From Amycolatopsis sp. (GTDB taxonomy: Bacteria; Actinomycetota; Actinomycetes; Mycobacteriales; Pseudonocardiaceae), in the NCBI RefSeq assembly GCF_025464955.1, contig NZ_JAODNM010000154.1:50838-114837 (forward strand): a stretch of 64,000 bases of DNA, written 5' to 3'. Below the pieces are notes generated by a model. It worked only from the letters and a program-made list of their open reading frames with translations, had not been told where the DNA came from and did no database searches. This document shows positions 48,623 through 58,204 of this stretch, piece by piece. Made by a program: the position numbers and the translations under genes. Position 1 is the stretch's first letter. Every line of letters starts with the position of its first letter.

Positions 48623-51600
48623 TCAGGTGGTGGTCCAGACGAAGCTCGCGCTGGCCGGTGCGCCCCTCCCATCGGACGCGGTGACCGTGACGGTCGTGGT
48701 GCCCTTCGCCGTCGCGGTGCCGGAGATGACGCCGGCCGAGCTGATGGCCAGGCCGGCGGGGAGCCCCGTGGCGGTGAACGTCAGCTTCGCGTCCGGCGCG
48801 GAGGGTAAGCCGGTGATGGGCAGGTCGACGTGGGCCGCGACCGGGCTGCTCATCCCGTTCGGGTTGGTGACCGACACCGTCGCGGCCGGAGTCGCGGCGG
48901 CGAACGTGGTGTTCACCGTCAGCGTCCCGGTCAGCGGCAGGTTCCTCGAGGAGTTGCCGACGAGGATCTGGTACGCGCCGGGGTTGGTCGTCCACGCATT
49001 GGTGGTGGTCGACCAGTGGGCCAGGTCGTGCGCGGTGAGGGTGAACTGCACGGCCTGGCTCTGTCCCGGGTTGAGTGTCACCTTCTGGTAGCCCTTGAGC
49101 TGGTGCGGCGGTTCACCGTTGGCCGCGGGCTGGTTGACGTAGAGCTGCGGGACCTCCGCGCCGGCCCGGCTGCCGGTGTTGGTCACCGTCGCCGAGACCG
49201 TCGCCGTCCCGTTCGTGCCCATTGCCCCGACCTGAAGGTTGGAGAAGCCGAACGTCGTGTAGGACAGGCCGAATCCGAATGGATACAGCGGTGCGATGTT
49301 CTGCGCGTCATACCAGCGGTAGCCGACCTTGAGCCCCTCCGAGTACTGGATCTGGTCGTTGGCGCCGGGGAACTGCTGGACGGTGCTCGCGGGGACGTCG
49401 GCGAGGCTCTTCGGGAAGGTGACCGGCAGCTTGCCTGAGAAGTTGACGTCGCCGAAGAGCAGCGCCGCGATGGCGTTGCCGTTCTCCTGCCCCGGATACC
49501 AGCCCTCGACGACGGCGGAGACGTTGTTCAGCCACGGCATGGTCACCGCGGACCCGGTGTTGAGCACCACGATCGTGCGCGGGTTGGCCGCGGCGACCGC
49601 GCTGATCAGTTCATTCTGCTGGTTCTGCAGGTCGATCGTGGCGAGGTCCTGGGTCTCGGACTCGCCGTAGCTGGCGAACACGATCGCGACGTCGGACTTC
49701 TTGGCGAGCGCGACCGCCGACGGGATGTCGGGCGTGGTGACGTGCTCCCCCGCCCCGGCGACCCACTGCGTGCTGACACCGGTCCCGGCGCGCGCGGTGA
49801 TCCCGTTGATCGGGTTGACCGCCGCCGGTGACGGGTTGACCTTCGCGCTGCCACCGCCGATGTCCTGCGCGTCGATGGCGTCACCACCGAGCAGCGCGAT
49901 GGACTTCAGCGAGGACGCCGTGAGCGGCAGCGCGTTGTTGGCGTTCTTCAGCAGCACCGACCCCTGCTCGGCCACGGTCCTCGCGGTCGCGACGTTGGCC
50001 GCGTTGGTGACCACCGAACCCGGGTTGCCCGCCGGTGCCTTGTCGAAGAACCCGAAGGCGAACATCTGGGTCAGCACGCGCCGGACCATGTCGTCCACCC
50101 TGGCCTGGGTGACCTTGCCCTGGTTGACCGCGTCGATCAGGCCCTGTCCGAAGAACGCGCCGCCGGGCATCTCCATGTCGAGGCCGCCGTTGGCGAGCTG
50201 CGGCGCGCCGCCGGTGGCGGCGCCCCAGTCGGCGACAGTGAACCCGCCCCAGTTGGCGGCCTGTTTGATCCCCGCGGTGAGCACCGTGGAGTTCTGGCAG
50301 GCCGGGGTGCCGTTTATTTCGTTGTAGGCGCACATCACCGACGCGGCCGCGCCCTGGGAGACCGCGGTCTGGAAGCCGGGCAGGTAGATCTCCTGCAGCG
50401 TCCGGTTGTCGATGATGACGTTGTCCGACGGGGTACCGCGCGACGCGCCGCCTTCGACGTTGTAGGCGGCCGCGTGCTTCGCCGTGGCCATCACCCCGGC
50501 GCTCTGGATGCCGCGGATGTCGGCCGCGGCGGTCTGCCCGGAGAGGTACGGGTCCTCGCTGTAGGTCTCGAAGTCGCGGCCCCAGCGGGGATCCCGCACG
50601 ATGTTCAGTGTCGGGCCGAGCTCGGCGGACGCGCCCTTGCCGGCGAATTCCTTGCCTGCCACGGCGCCGTACTGCTGGACGAGGTTGGTGTCCCAGGTGG
50701 CCGCCGCCGAGGTCGGGTCGGGCAGTTGCGTGACACCGTCGAGCCCGTCACCGACGCCGGCCGGACCGTCCTCCAGGCCCAACGCGGGTACGCACAATGC
50801 CGGGATGGCGTCGGTGTCGCCGATGTACGGCCCGGTCGCGCCGTTGCCGTGCAGCACGATCACCTTCTGCGCCTGCGTCATCTGGCCCATCAGCTGGGTG
50901 ACGCGGTCGGCGACGGGCGCGGTCGAGTGGACCCACGGGCACGTACCCGGCGGCACCGTCGGAGTGGTGGGACTGCTCGGCGGTGTGGATCCGTCGGTGG
51001 TGCGCACGGCGAACTCCCACAACGAGTAGCCGTACTGTGTCGCGCGCTGGGTGCCGGTGAGCCGGACATAGCGGGCGCTGCCGCTCAGGGTCGGGTTTTC
51101 GGTCCCGCCCGCGCCGGTAGTCGTCGAGTACGCCGTCGTCCAGCTCGTTCCATTGGTGGACAGCTGGATCTGGTAGGCCTTGGCGTAGGCGGTCTCCCAG
51201 GTGAGGGTCGCGCCGCAGACCGGGTGGACCCCGCCGAGGTCGACCTGGATCCACTGCGGATCACTGGACAGGCTGGACCAGCGCGTACCGGGATCGCCGT
51301 CGAAGGCCGCGCTCGGCGGGAACGCCCCGGCGTCCTGAGTAGACGATGCGGTGGCCGGCATGGCGAGGGCGGCGTTGTTGGCCGCGCACGCCGGCGCACC
51401 GCCGGTGCCGTAAACCTGGAACTCCCACAGCGAGTAGCCGTACTGCGTGGCGCGCTGAGTGCCGGTGAGCCGGACATAGCGGCCCGAGCCCGTGACGGGC
51501 AGCGTCTGGTTGCCGCCGGCGCCGGTGGTGGTGGCGTAGAGCTGAGTCCAGGTGGTGCCGTCGTTGGACGTCGAGAGGGTGAACGCCTTGGCGTAGGCGG

Positions 51601-51904
51601 CTTCCCAGTTCAGCACGACCTGTCCGATGGCCTGCTGCGAGCCGAGGTCGACCTGGATCCACTGGGGGTCGGCAGCGGCGCTCGACCACCGGGTACCCGG
51701 GTCGCCGTCGAAGGCGGAAGCGGCCGGGAACGCGGTGGACTCGGTCGAGGAAGCCGTAGCGGGATGCCCTTGGGAGAGCAGGGCGGGGGCAGCTTGCGCG
51801 GAAAGCACCGGCACGGTGACCAGTGCGGCGAGGGTCAGCGCGCCCAGCACCAGGCTGAACACCACCGATCTCCGGCGCGCGGAGGGGGACGTGGGGAGTC
51901 GCAC
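48623..51904 (-). CDS. Secreted GH3 beta-glucosidase with two N-terminal discoidin/CBM32 modules
   Basis: 1093 aa. Signal peptide (SVVFSLVLGALTLAALVTVP). Two tandem F5/8-type-C modules (about 42-170 and 178-305), each ending in TGTQRATQYGYSLWEF, a Ser/Pro/Thr linker, then GH3: GLEDGPAGVGDG, PTLNIVRDPRWGRDFETYSE, AKHAAAYNVEGG and the nucleophile Asp in GFTVADWGA (about 556). The GH3 C-terminal and FN3-like domains (YPFGFGLSYTTFGFSN, QLYVNQPAANGEPPHQLKGY) precede an Ig-like tail (AKLTFTATGLPAGLAISSAG). It removes glucose from beta-glucan oligomers, completing GH64 digestion. Confidence 0.93.
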   Translation of the reverse strand: MRLPTSPSARRRSVVFSLVLGALTLAALVTVPVLSAQAAPALLSQGHPATASSTESTAFPAASAFDGDPGTRWSSAAADPQWIQVDLGSQQAIGQVVLNWEAAYAKAFTLSTSNDGTTWTQLYATTTGAGGNQTLPVTGSGRYVRLTGTQRATQYGYSLWEFQVYGTGGAPACAANNAALAMPATASSTQDAGAFPPSAAFDGDPGTRWSSLSSDPQWIQVDLGGVHPVCGATLTWETAYAKAYQIQLSTNGTSWTTAYSTTTGAGGTENPTLSGSARYVRLTGTQRATQYGYSLWEFAVRTTDGSTPPSSPTTPTVPPGTCPWVHSTAPVADRVTQLMGQMTQAQKVIVLHGNGATGPYIGDTDAIPALCVPALGLEDGPAGVGDGLDGVTQLPDPTSAAATWDTNLVQQYGAVAGKEFAGKGASAELGPTLNIVRDPRWGRDFETYSEDPYLSGQTAAADIRGIQSAGVMATAKHAAAYNVEGGASRGTPSDNVIIDNRTLQEIYLPGFQTAVSQGAAASVMCAYNEINGTPACQNSTVLTAGIKQAANWGGFTVADWGAATGGAPQLANGGLDMEMPGGAFFGQGLIDAVNQGKVTQARVDDMVRRVLTQMFAFGFFDKAPAGNPGSVVTNAANVATARTVAEQGSVLLKNANNALPLTASSLKSIALLGGDAIDAQDIGGGSAKVNPSPAAVNPINGITARAGTGVSTQWVAGAGEHVTTPDIPSAVALAKKSDVAIVFASYGESETQDLATIDLQNQQNELISAVAAANPRTIVVLNTGSAVTMPWLNNVSAVVEGWYPGQENGNAIAALLFGDVNFSGKLPVTFPKSLADVPASTVQQFPGANDQIQYSEGLKVGYRWYDAQNIAPLYPFGFGLSYTTFGFSNLQVGAMGTNGTATVSATVTNTGSRAGAEVPQLYVNQPAANGEPPHQLKGYQKVTLNPGQSQAVQFTLTAHDLAHWSTTTNAWTTNPGAYQILVGNSSRNLPLTGTLTVNTTFAAATPAATVSVTNPNGMSSPVAAHVDLPITGLPSAPDAKLTFTATGLPAGLAISSAGVISGTATAKGTTTVTVTASDGRGAPASASFVWTTT

Positions 51905-52488
51905 GGCTTGTCATCTCCTAGAGCACGCGAGCGCCCGCAGGCCAACGGAAAGCGGCGATGCGGTACTGGGGAGGGGAGCTGGACGGCTCGCGTGTACTCG
52001 GTGGAGACGCGCCGGTGCAGGGGGACACACGGCGATGAGAACGCTCTGCCCCGAGGTTACGGAGACGTCACGACCGCTGTCAACGGGGTGATTTTCCGAA
52101 TGTTCGCCAAGTGGTCTGTACCAACAACAGAAATGCCGGAACGGCCCTTGACGGTTCTTTTCCCACCCTGCTTAACTGCATCACGCCACCCCTCGGAACC
52201 GGTACCGGGACCGGTTCCGGACAGCTCCGCCAGCACCAGCACGACTCCGTTGTCGAGGTAGTTCGCCTGGCTCGCGTACCTCGCCGGCTTTGTCGTACCC
52301 CGTTCCCTCACCCGGCAAAGCGGGTTCAGCGACCGTCACGAGCAGTGGGACTCATCTCGGTCGCCGCACCCGGCCTCAGGAGGCGCCTCAGCCGATCCGC
52401 GAAAACCTCGCCGGGCGAGGAGACGTCGTCGCAGCGCGGCGGAAGCCGGTACGCTGTGCGGGAGCGTCGAGTTCCGGGGAGGAGTGCC
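51905..52488. other. Long intergenic region upstream of GH3 with possible LacI operator
   Basis: About 580 bp without a convincing gene. AGAACGCTCT at 52037-52046 is a near-palindrome of the LacI-operator kind, 133 bp ahead of the GH3 start, and may bind the regulator encoded at 45988. An 84-codon minus-strand frame at 52057-52311 has no recognisable domain or ribosome-binding site. The rest shows nothing I can name. Confidence 0.35.
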
Positions 52489-52776
52489 GTGCACACGTTG
52501 TCGTTGCTCGCGGCACTGCCGACCCTGCTGTTCGCCGGGCCGGCCACCACCGCCGGTCTGCTGACCGTGCTGTCCGTGGTCGCCGGCACCCTGCTGGTGG
52601 TCCTCGTCGTCCACCACGCCCACGCCGGCCGCTCGAACCCCGGTTCGCCGGTGCCCGGCCGCGTGTCGGCCCTGCGTGAGAGGTCCCGGCGCGCCGCGTT
52701 CGTGCGGCTGCGCGACCCCAACGCCCGCGGACGCCGACGGCCCCGCTCCCCCGGCCTGCGCAGCTCGGCTGCGTAG
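52489..52776 (+). CDS. Small membrane protein (DUF6412-like)
   Basis: 95 aa. Two hydrophobic stretches (LLAALPTLLFAGPATTAGLL and LSVVAGTLLVVLVVHHA) followed by an Arg-rich tail (RSRRAAFVRLRDPNARGRRR). GTG 52489 follows GGGGAGGAG. In actinobacteria a protein of this kind (DUF6412) usually sits directly ahead of a YidC-like gene, as here. It may assist membrane insertion; function not established. Confidence 0.7.
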   Translation: MHTLSLLAALPTLLFAGPATTAGLLTVLSVVAGTLLVVLVVHHAHAGRSNPGSPVPGRVSALRERSRRAAFVRLRDPNARGRRRPRSPGLRSSAA

Positions 52777-52853
52777 GCGTCTTTTTTCCGACCCCTTTCC
52801 GTAGCCATTCCGCCTGCCCAAATCCCCTTTTCATCCTGGTCGGAGTGCTGCTC

Positions 52854-53522
52854 ATGTTCGGTTTCCTCACTGTGCCCGTGGCTGGTGCGCACCAGTTGTT
52901 CGTCTGGCTCGCCGTCGCCGTCCACCCCTTGCTCGGTCAGCTCAGCATCGCGTTGTCCATCGTCCTGTTCACCATGGGCATCCGCGCCCTGCTGCTCCCG
53001 TTGAGCCGCGCGGCCGTCCGCGGCGAGAAGGCGCGAGCCGTCCTCGCGCCGAAAATTCAGCGGCTTCGGGAAAAGCACGGCAAGGACACGCCCCGGCTGC
53101 GCGAGGAGATGCTCATTCTCCAGGAGGAGTCCGGGACGTCGATGTTCGTCGGCTGCCTGCCGATGCTGCTGCAGCTGCCCGTGTTCATGGTGATGTACCG
53201 GCTGTTCTCTTCTGGTTCCGTCGACGGGCACCCGAACTCGCTGCTTGAAGGCACGCTGTTCGGGACGGGTCTCGGCGACCACTTCCACGGCCCGGTGTTC
53301 TTCGGACTCGCCGCCGCGCTGGTCGTGGTCGCCTGGTTCTCCTCGCGTTGGCAAGCGAAGACGATGGACCGTTCGGGCCTGCCCGCGCCGGCCGCGGCGC
53401 TGACCCGGCTGATGCCCTACGGAACCGTGCTCGCCACCGCGTTCGTCCCGCTCGCGGCCGGTCTCTACCTGCTCACCACAACGACGTGGACCGTCGTCGA
53501 GCGCGCCGTCCTGCGCCGTTAG
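52854..53522 (+). CDS. YidC/Oxa1 family membrane insertase paralogue
   Basis: 222 aa with five or so membrane spans. Family pieces: LSIALSIVLFTMGIRALLLP, KIQRLREKHGKDTPRLREEM (cytoplasmic hairpin), FVGCLPMLLQLPVFMVMYRL, TRLMPYGTVLATAFVPLAAG LYLLTTTTWT. Shorter than the housekeeping YidC and lacking its long tail, so this is a second, specialised copy. It follows the DUF6412-like gene by 77 bp. Inserts membrane proteins; clients unknown. Confidence 0.9.
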   Translation: MFGFLTVPVAGAHQLFVWLAVAVHPLLGQLSIALSIVLFTMGIRALLLPLSRAAVRGEKARAVLAPKIQRLREKHGKDTPRLREEMLILQEESGTSMFVGCLPMLLQLPVFMVMYRLFSSGSVDGHPNSLLEGTLFGTGLGDHFHGPVFFGLAAALVVVAWFSSRWQAKTMDRSGLPAPAAALTRLMPYGTVLATAFVPLAAGLYLLTTTTWTVVERAVLRR

Positions 53523-53742
53523 CGGCTGGTCTAGAGGTAGGTCACTTTGCGTCGCCTGCACGGTGCGGCCGTGGTCAGGATCGTCTGTGGCACTCGGTGG
53601 CCTCGGCGAGCCCGAAACCGAGGAAGGCTTCGCCGCAACGGAGAGACAGTGCATGGGGTCGCCCAGCTCGCACGGTAGGCCCGAAACTGTCGTAGCCGGC
53701 CGCTACCGTCGTCGTCCTCGCGCCACGACGAAGGAGACGGAC

Positions 53743-54501
53743 TTGAGCTACGTGACCAGCAACCAGCCGGAGGGCACCCCGACCTGGATCGACCTCGCGG
53801 TGTCGGAACCGGACCAGGCCAGGGCGTTCTACCGGGCGATGTTCGGCTGGGACTACCGGCTCGTGCGCACCAGCACCGGGGACCAGTCGATCTGCCTGCT
53901 GCGCGACCAACCGGTCGCCGCGTTCCGACACACGTCCACGCCGGGCGGCGGTGCGTCGAGGTGGAGGATGTACTTCGCCACGGAGGATTGCGACGACGCT
54001 TCCCGGCGCGTCGCAGCTTCGGGCGGCACGGTGCTCGAACCGCCGGTCGAGATGCTGGACCTCGGCCGCGTCGCGGTCGCCGAAGACCCAACCGGCGCGA
54101 CCTTCGGACTGTGGCAGGGCCGCGCGCTGGTCGGCGCCGAGGTGGTGAACGAACCCGGGTCGCTGGTCAGGAACGACCTCCTCACCCCCGACCCCGAACC
54201 CGCACGCGTCTTCTACGCCGACGTCTTCGGCTACACCCTCGACCGCAACGAGGACCTGCCCGGTGCCGATTTCACTTTCCTCCGGCGCCCGGACGGCTAC
54301 GAGATCGGCGGCATCTTCGGCTCCCCCGGCGCCGCGCCGGCCTGGGCAACACTGTTCGAAGTCGCCGACACTGACATCGCGGTCAAGAATGCGGTCGCGG
54401 CCGGTGGCACCGCGGCGGCCCCCGAAGACAGCCCGTACGGCCGCACGGCGGTACTCACCGATCCGGCCGGCACCGAGTTCTCCGTCATCACCCGCCCTTG
54501 A
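53743..54501 (+). CDS. Two-domain VOC (glyoxalase-like) protein
   Basis: 252 aa with two VOC units: first GTPTWIDLAVSEPDQARAFY, RAMFGWDY and VAEDPTGATFGLWQG; second VRNDLLTPDPEPARVFYADV, FGYTLD and LTDPAGTEFSVITRP. TTG 53743 is the likely start because AAGGAG lies six bases before it. Proteins like this are common in actinobacteria near antibiotic-handling or redox genes (bleomycin-resistance/hydroxylase types); the ligand is unknown. Its stop codon overlaps the start of a degenerate palindromic repeat. Confidence 0.83.
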   Translation: MSYVTSNQPEGTPTWIDLAVSEPDQARAFYRAMFGWDYRLVRTSTGDQSICLLRDQPVAAFRHTSTPGGGASRWRMYFATEDCDDASRRVAASGGTVLEPPVEMLDLGRVAVAEDPTGATFGLWQGRALVGAEVVNEPGSLVRNDLLTPDPEPARVFYADVFGYTLDRNEDLPGADFTFLRRPDGYEIGGIFGSPGAAPAWATLFEVADTDIAVKNAVAAGGTAAAPEDSPYGRTAVLTDPAGTEFSVITRP

Positions 54502-54516
54502 CCGCAACTCGACGGA
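54500..54516. repeat. Dispersed palindromic repeat, half copy
   Basis: GACCGCAACTCGACGG: one arm of the repeat, placed exactly between the VOC stop and the broken edge of the tRNA-synthetase remnant. Confidence 0.5.
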
Positions 54517-54525
54517 GAGCGGCGA

Positions 54526-54670
54526 CGTAGTCGGCGTGGCGATGCAGCCGCTGCCCGCCAGTTACCAGCTCGAGACCTCGAAAGAGCAGGTCGAAGCTCC
54601 GGGAATAGGCTGGCTGCAAGGGATCCGGCTGGGTATAGAACGGCCGCTTCGCCATCGGATAGCCGGTGCG
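54526..54670 (-). pseudogene. Aspartyl/asparaginyl-tRNA synthetase-like fragment
   Basis: The minus strand encodes TGYPMAKRPFYTQPDPLQPA then YSRSFDLLFRGLELVTGGQR and LHRHADYVAALR, which is the class II motif 2/3 region of archaeal-type aspartyl-tRNA synthetases, as found in secondary-metabolite-associated paralogues. Nothing upstream matches the enzyme, and downstream it runs into the half-repeat at 54500. About 48 residues remain. Confidence 0.6.
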
Positions 54671-54795
54671 GGAACTCGCGGTACCACCGCACTTTCGCCA
54701 CCACCGGCGAACCGGTGGCGACCTCATGGGAGCCCGGTCACGGGGGCAAACCGGCGGGGCATGGGGCGGAGTCGTACCGCCGTTCCTCCCCGCGC

Positions 54796-54873
54796 TCAGG
54801 ATGGTCCGGCCAGGGCGATCTGGACCCGCTTGTTCAGGTCCAGCTTCGCGAGGCCACGGTCCGCGCTGGTCAT
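54796..54873 (-). other. 25-codon ORF coupled to NRPS stop; possible LuxR tail
   Basis: ATG overlaps the NRPS stop (ATGA) and encodes MTSADRGLAKLDLNKRVQIA then LAGPS. AKLDLNKRVQIAL resembles the last helix of a LuxR/GerE domain, so it may be a remnant rather than a gene. Confidence 0.3.
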
Positions 54874-57800
54874 CCTTTCGACAGGCGAGCCAGCGAAGCC
54901 ACATGCTCCACTGTGGCGCGACGGATGATTTGCGGCATGTGGAGGGTGAAGGCCTTTTCGCCGGATGGGCCGACGACCTGGCGGGCGACTTCCGCCACCA
55001 TGGTGATCAAGGACAGCGAATCCCCGCCCATGCGGTGGAAGTCGCTGCTGCCCGTAACCGTGTCGACGTCAACGTCGAGCACCCGCGACCAGATCTTCAC
55101 GACAGTGGCCTCGACGTCGTCAAGGGGCTTCGCGGGCTCGATCGACTGTTCTCCTTCGACAGCAAAGGGATCCGGCAGTGAACCGGCCGCGACCTTGCCG
55201 TTGACCGAACGCGGGATCTCGTCGAGCTTGACGATCACCGCCGGGACCATATAGTCCGGCAGCCGCTCCGCGAGATATGCTTCGAGTTCGGCGGTTTCGA
55301 CATCTTCGACCGCGACGATGTACCCGCACAACGCCTTGTCCCGGTGACCCTTGCGGCTCCGCGCCACCACGACGGCACTCCCGACAGCAGGATGCGTCTC
55401 GAGCGTCTGCGCGATCTCCGCCGGTTCGATGCGGTGACCGTGCACCTTGAGCTGGTCGTCGATCCGGCCACAGAACTCGAACGCTCCCGACCGCGGCCCA
55501 CCACTCTCAACGGAACCGCTTCCTGACGCCGAACCACTCGGAGGCAGCCGCCGCGCGATATCGCCGGTTCGGTACACCCGGCTGCCGTCGGCCATCCGCA
55601 CAAACCGTTCCCTGGTGAGATCCGGCCGCCCGCGATAGCCGCGCGCCAGCTGGTTCCCGCCGATGTACAGCTCCCCCGGCTCGCCAGGAGCGACGAACCG
55701 GCGCTCCGGATCAAGCAGGTGGAACGACACCCCGTCCTGCGGCACGCCGATCGGCACGGCCGCCCCGGTGTCGCGTTCGATGGTGAAGAAGTGATGGCTG
55801 ACGCCGATGGTGGCTTCGGCGGGACCGTACAGATTGATGACCCGGCATTCCGGCCCGAACATCACCTGAGCGCGGGCCGCGACCGAGCGGGTGAACTGCT
55901 CGCCGATCACGATCAACGTCTTGACCCCGCGCGGTTTCAGCTCGAGCCGCGTGATGAGGTCCAAATGGGACGGTGTCAGCGACAGCATGGTGGCGCCGTT
56001 GTCGAGCACCTCCTGAATGGACAGATGGCTGATCTCGTCTCGCATCAGCAGCAGCGTCCCACCGACGAGCAGCGGCAGGATCAACGAGATCTCCGCGACG
56101 TCGAAGGACAGTGAGCAGAGCAGCGGCAGCCGGGTGGACGCGTCGATCCCGTGCTCACGGGTTGCCCAGCTCGCGTAGTTGCTGAGGCTACTGTGCTCGA
56201 TTTCGACACCTTTGGGCTTCCCGGTGGAACCCGAGGTGTAGACCACGTACGCAAGATCGCCGGGCAACGGCAGGTAGTCGAGTTCCCGCGGCTCGACGTC
56301 GAAAGGCAGATCGTCCAGCACGATCCGGGTGCAGCCATCGGGCAGGAAGTCCCGCGTGTCGTGGGGACGCTGGGTCAGGCAGACCGGCGATCGGGCGTCC
56401 TCGAGCAGAGTGCGTACCCGGCCGTCGGGATGCTTCGAGTCCATCGGGAGATAGGCCGCACCCGCCATGAGGACACCCCAGGCTCCGGCCACGGCCGCGA
56501 CGGTCTTGTCCGCGAGCAGGCCGACGACCATATCCCTGCCGATACCTCGCGCGCGGAGCTCGCGCGCGACGACCCTGGCGCGCTTGTCCAGCTCGGCGTA
56601 GGTGATGTCGCCTTCGGGTCCGCTGATGGCGATCGCCTCGGGATGCGCGCGAGCCTGATCGCGGAACTGTTGGACCACACCGCGGTCCGGTTTCAGCAAT
56701 CCGGTTTCGGGCGGCTCCGGCGCGGACATCGAGCTATGCGAACGATTTTCCGGTGCCGCAAGCGTGTCACAAATGTGGTCAAGGAGTCGGTCGGCCCGCT
56801 CCCCCATCCTGGGACTGTCCCACCAGGACAGTGTGATGTCGGTACGGCCTTTGCCCTCCGTCAGCACCAGCGCAACCGCCGCACCCGGCTCGCGCGGGCT
56901 GAGCAGATACACACCGGCTGCCTCGAACCCATCGGCGCTGAAGGCTGCCGGGTCGATCTTGCCGATGTTGTTGACCCCCGCGGCAAAGTTCATCCGGTCC
57001 CGCTTGACGATGCGGCGGTCGCTCGCGCGGATCACCGAGCGCAGAATCGGTAGCGGCGCCCGGAGGATCTCTGGCCCTGGTGCGTGGACATTGCCGCGGC
57101 GTTCGGCCAGAACACCGAGTAGCTGCTCGTAGATCCGCTCCCAGTTGCAGCCCGCCTCGATGTCCAGCGAGATGGTGATGGAGAGATTCGAGGTGGAGCC
57201 GACCTCGGGGTGAAACGGTCGCAGATCCACTGGAAAGCCGATGGGAACAACCGGTGCGCCGGCGATCTCGACGATCGCCGCGGCCACCTGTGCGGTCAGC
57301 GCGGGGAAGGTGCCGTCGATCGTCCTGCGCCGCCAAAGGTATTCGTTCGGCACCGGCCGGTCCGGCACACCGAGCAGGGCAGGCAGTTCCTGTTCGCGTT
57401 TATCGTCTGCCGCGCTCAGGTAGAGCGGGTCGCCGAGATCGACGACGGTGACCTCGGATCTGGCACCGACGGGCTTTTCGCCACGTTGTGCCCGGAAAAC
57501 GTCCTCCGCCCACAGCATCAGGCCGTGTGCATCCATCACGCTATGCGAAGCGCGGAACACCACCGTCGGGTTCGTGCCTTCGAACAGCACAACCTCGCAG
57601 TTGGCGCCGAGGGCGTCCGGCAATGCCGCCCGCAGCTCGGGAATCTCGTGCAGCGCTGACGGATTGAGGCTCCGTCCGCGCACGACGTGCACCGACGGGG
57701 TTACTTCACTGTCCACCCAGTATCGGCGGCGACGACGAAGCCGGGCGCCGGGGCACGCCTCCGACGCGATCGCCACCGCCTTTCGGAGTCGGCTGGGGTC

Positions 57801-57920
57801 GATCACGCCGAATCCTTCGACGCAGACGCTCAGCACCGGTGCCAGTTCCCGCGGATAAGCCAGGGACCATTGTTCGAAAGGTGCCACCGCCCTGGTGAAC
57901 GGTCTGTGTTCGTGAGACAT
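54870..57920 (-). CDS. Orphan NRPS-like protein: condensation-like, adenylation, carrier
   Basis: 1016 aa. Residues 1-400 form a condensation/PapA-type acyltransferase domain whose active site is SHSVMDAHG (His126, Asp130), lacking the first His of the usual HHxxxDG. Adenylation domain about 430-870: YVVYTSGSTGKPKGVEIEHS near 555, NLYGPAEATIGVS, YRTGDIARR, and GRIDDQLKVHGHRIEPAEIA. Carrier domain with Ser near 967 in MGGDSLSLITM. No thioesterase or reductase. It activates an amino or carboxylic acid and may transfer it through its N-terminal domain. Substrate not predicted. No partner NRPS or PKS module is present, so it works with other proteins or is left over from a larger cluster. Confidence 0.9.
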   Translation of the reverse strand: MSHEHRPFTRAVAPFEQWSLAYPRELAPVLSVCVEGFGVIDPSRLRKAVAIASEACPGARLRRRRRYWVDSEVTPSVHVVRGRSLNPSALHEIPELRAALPDALGANCEVVLFEGTNPTVVFRASHSVMDAHGLMLWAEDVFRAQRGEKPVGARSEVTVVDLGDPLYLSAADDKREQELPALLGVPDRPVPNEYLWRRRTIDGTFPALTAQVAAAIVEIAGAPVVPIGFPVDLRPFHPEVGSTSNLSITISLDIEAGCNWERIYEQLLGVLAERRGNVHAPGPEILRAPLPILRSVIRASDRRIVKRDRMNFAAGVNNIGKIDPAAFSADGFEAAGVYLLSPREPGAAVALVLTEGKGRTDITLSWWDSPRMGERADRLLDHICDTLAAPENRSHSSMSAPEPPETGLLKPDRGVVQQFRDQARAHPEAIAISGPEGDITYAELDKRARVVARELRARGIGRDMVVGLLADKTVAAVAGAWGVLMAGAAYLPMDSKHPDGRVRTLLEDARSPVCLTQRPHDTRDFLPDGCTRIVLDDLPFDVEPRELDYLPLPGDLAYVVYTSGSTGKPKGVEIEHSSLSNYASWATREHGIDASTRLPLLCSLSFDVAEISLILPLLVGGTLLLMRDEISHLSIQEVLDNGATMLSLTPSHLDLITRLELKPRGVKTLIVIGEQFTRSVAARAQVMFGPECRVINLYGPAEATIGVSHHFFTIERDTGAAVPIGVPQDGVSFHLLDPERRFVAPGEPGELYIGGNQLARGYRGRPDLTRERFVRMADGSRVYRTGDIARRLPPSGSASGSGSVESGGPRSGAFEFCGRIDDQLKVHGHRIEPAEIAQTLETHPAVGSAVVVARSRKGHRDKALCGYIVAVEDVETAELEAYLAERLPDYMVPAVIVKLDEIPRSVNGKVAAGSLPDPFAVEGEQSIEPAKPLDDVEATVVKIWSRVLDVDVDTVTGSSDFHRMGGDSLSLITMVAEVARQVVGPSGEKAFTLHMPQIIRRATVEHVASLARLSKG

Positions 57921-57974
57921 CTGACTGATCACCAGCTCGCAGTGAGTAGGAGGGCACCGTAGTCGCACTCACGG

Positions 57975-58204
57975 GACGCCTGACCGGACTCCCCATACCT
58001 GCCAAAGGACACCAAGCTGCTCAGCTCCGTCAGGTAACCGCCCACGAAGGACAGATCGGACATCAGCCTCGAGATCGGTGACTTCCGGAGATTCGCCTGC
58101 CCGCGGCTCAGCCGTAAGACCTGGTGTACCAGTGACCGCAAATGCTCGGCCAGGTACGAGCCGTGCTGACCGGTGATACCGGTGATCAGCGCGCGCTTCG
58201 ACAT
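57975..58204 (-). pseudogene. gmd (GDP-mannose 4,6-dehydratase) N-terminal fragment
   Basis: Begins with ATG 58204: MSKRALITGITGQHGSYLAE, HLRSLVHQVLRLSRGQANLR, KSPISRLMSDLSFVGGYLTE. This follows Gmd closely (ALITGITGQDGSYLAE and the RGQxNxRKSR loop) but the conserved Asp is His, and after about 75 residues the match is lost just before the NRPS start. Gmd makes GDP-4-keto-6-deoxymannose, the substrate of perosamine-type aminotransferases such as the one at 58475. Confidence 0.75.

Noticed and set aside
51905..52488. 84-codon minus-strand ORF at 52057-52311 as a gene
   Set aside because: No ribosome-binding site, no recognisable domain and it covers the GH3 promoter region.
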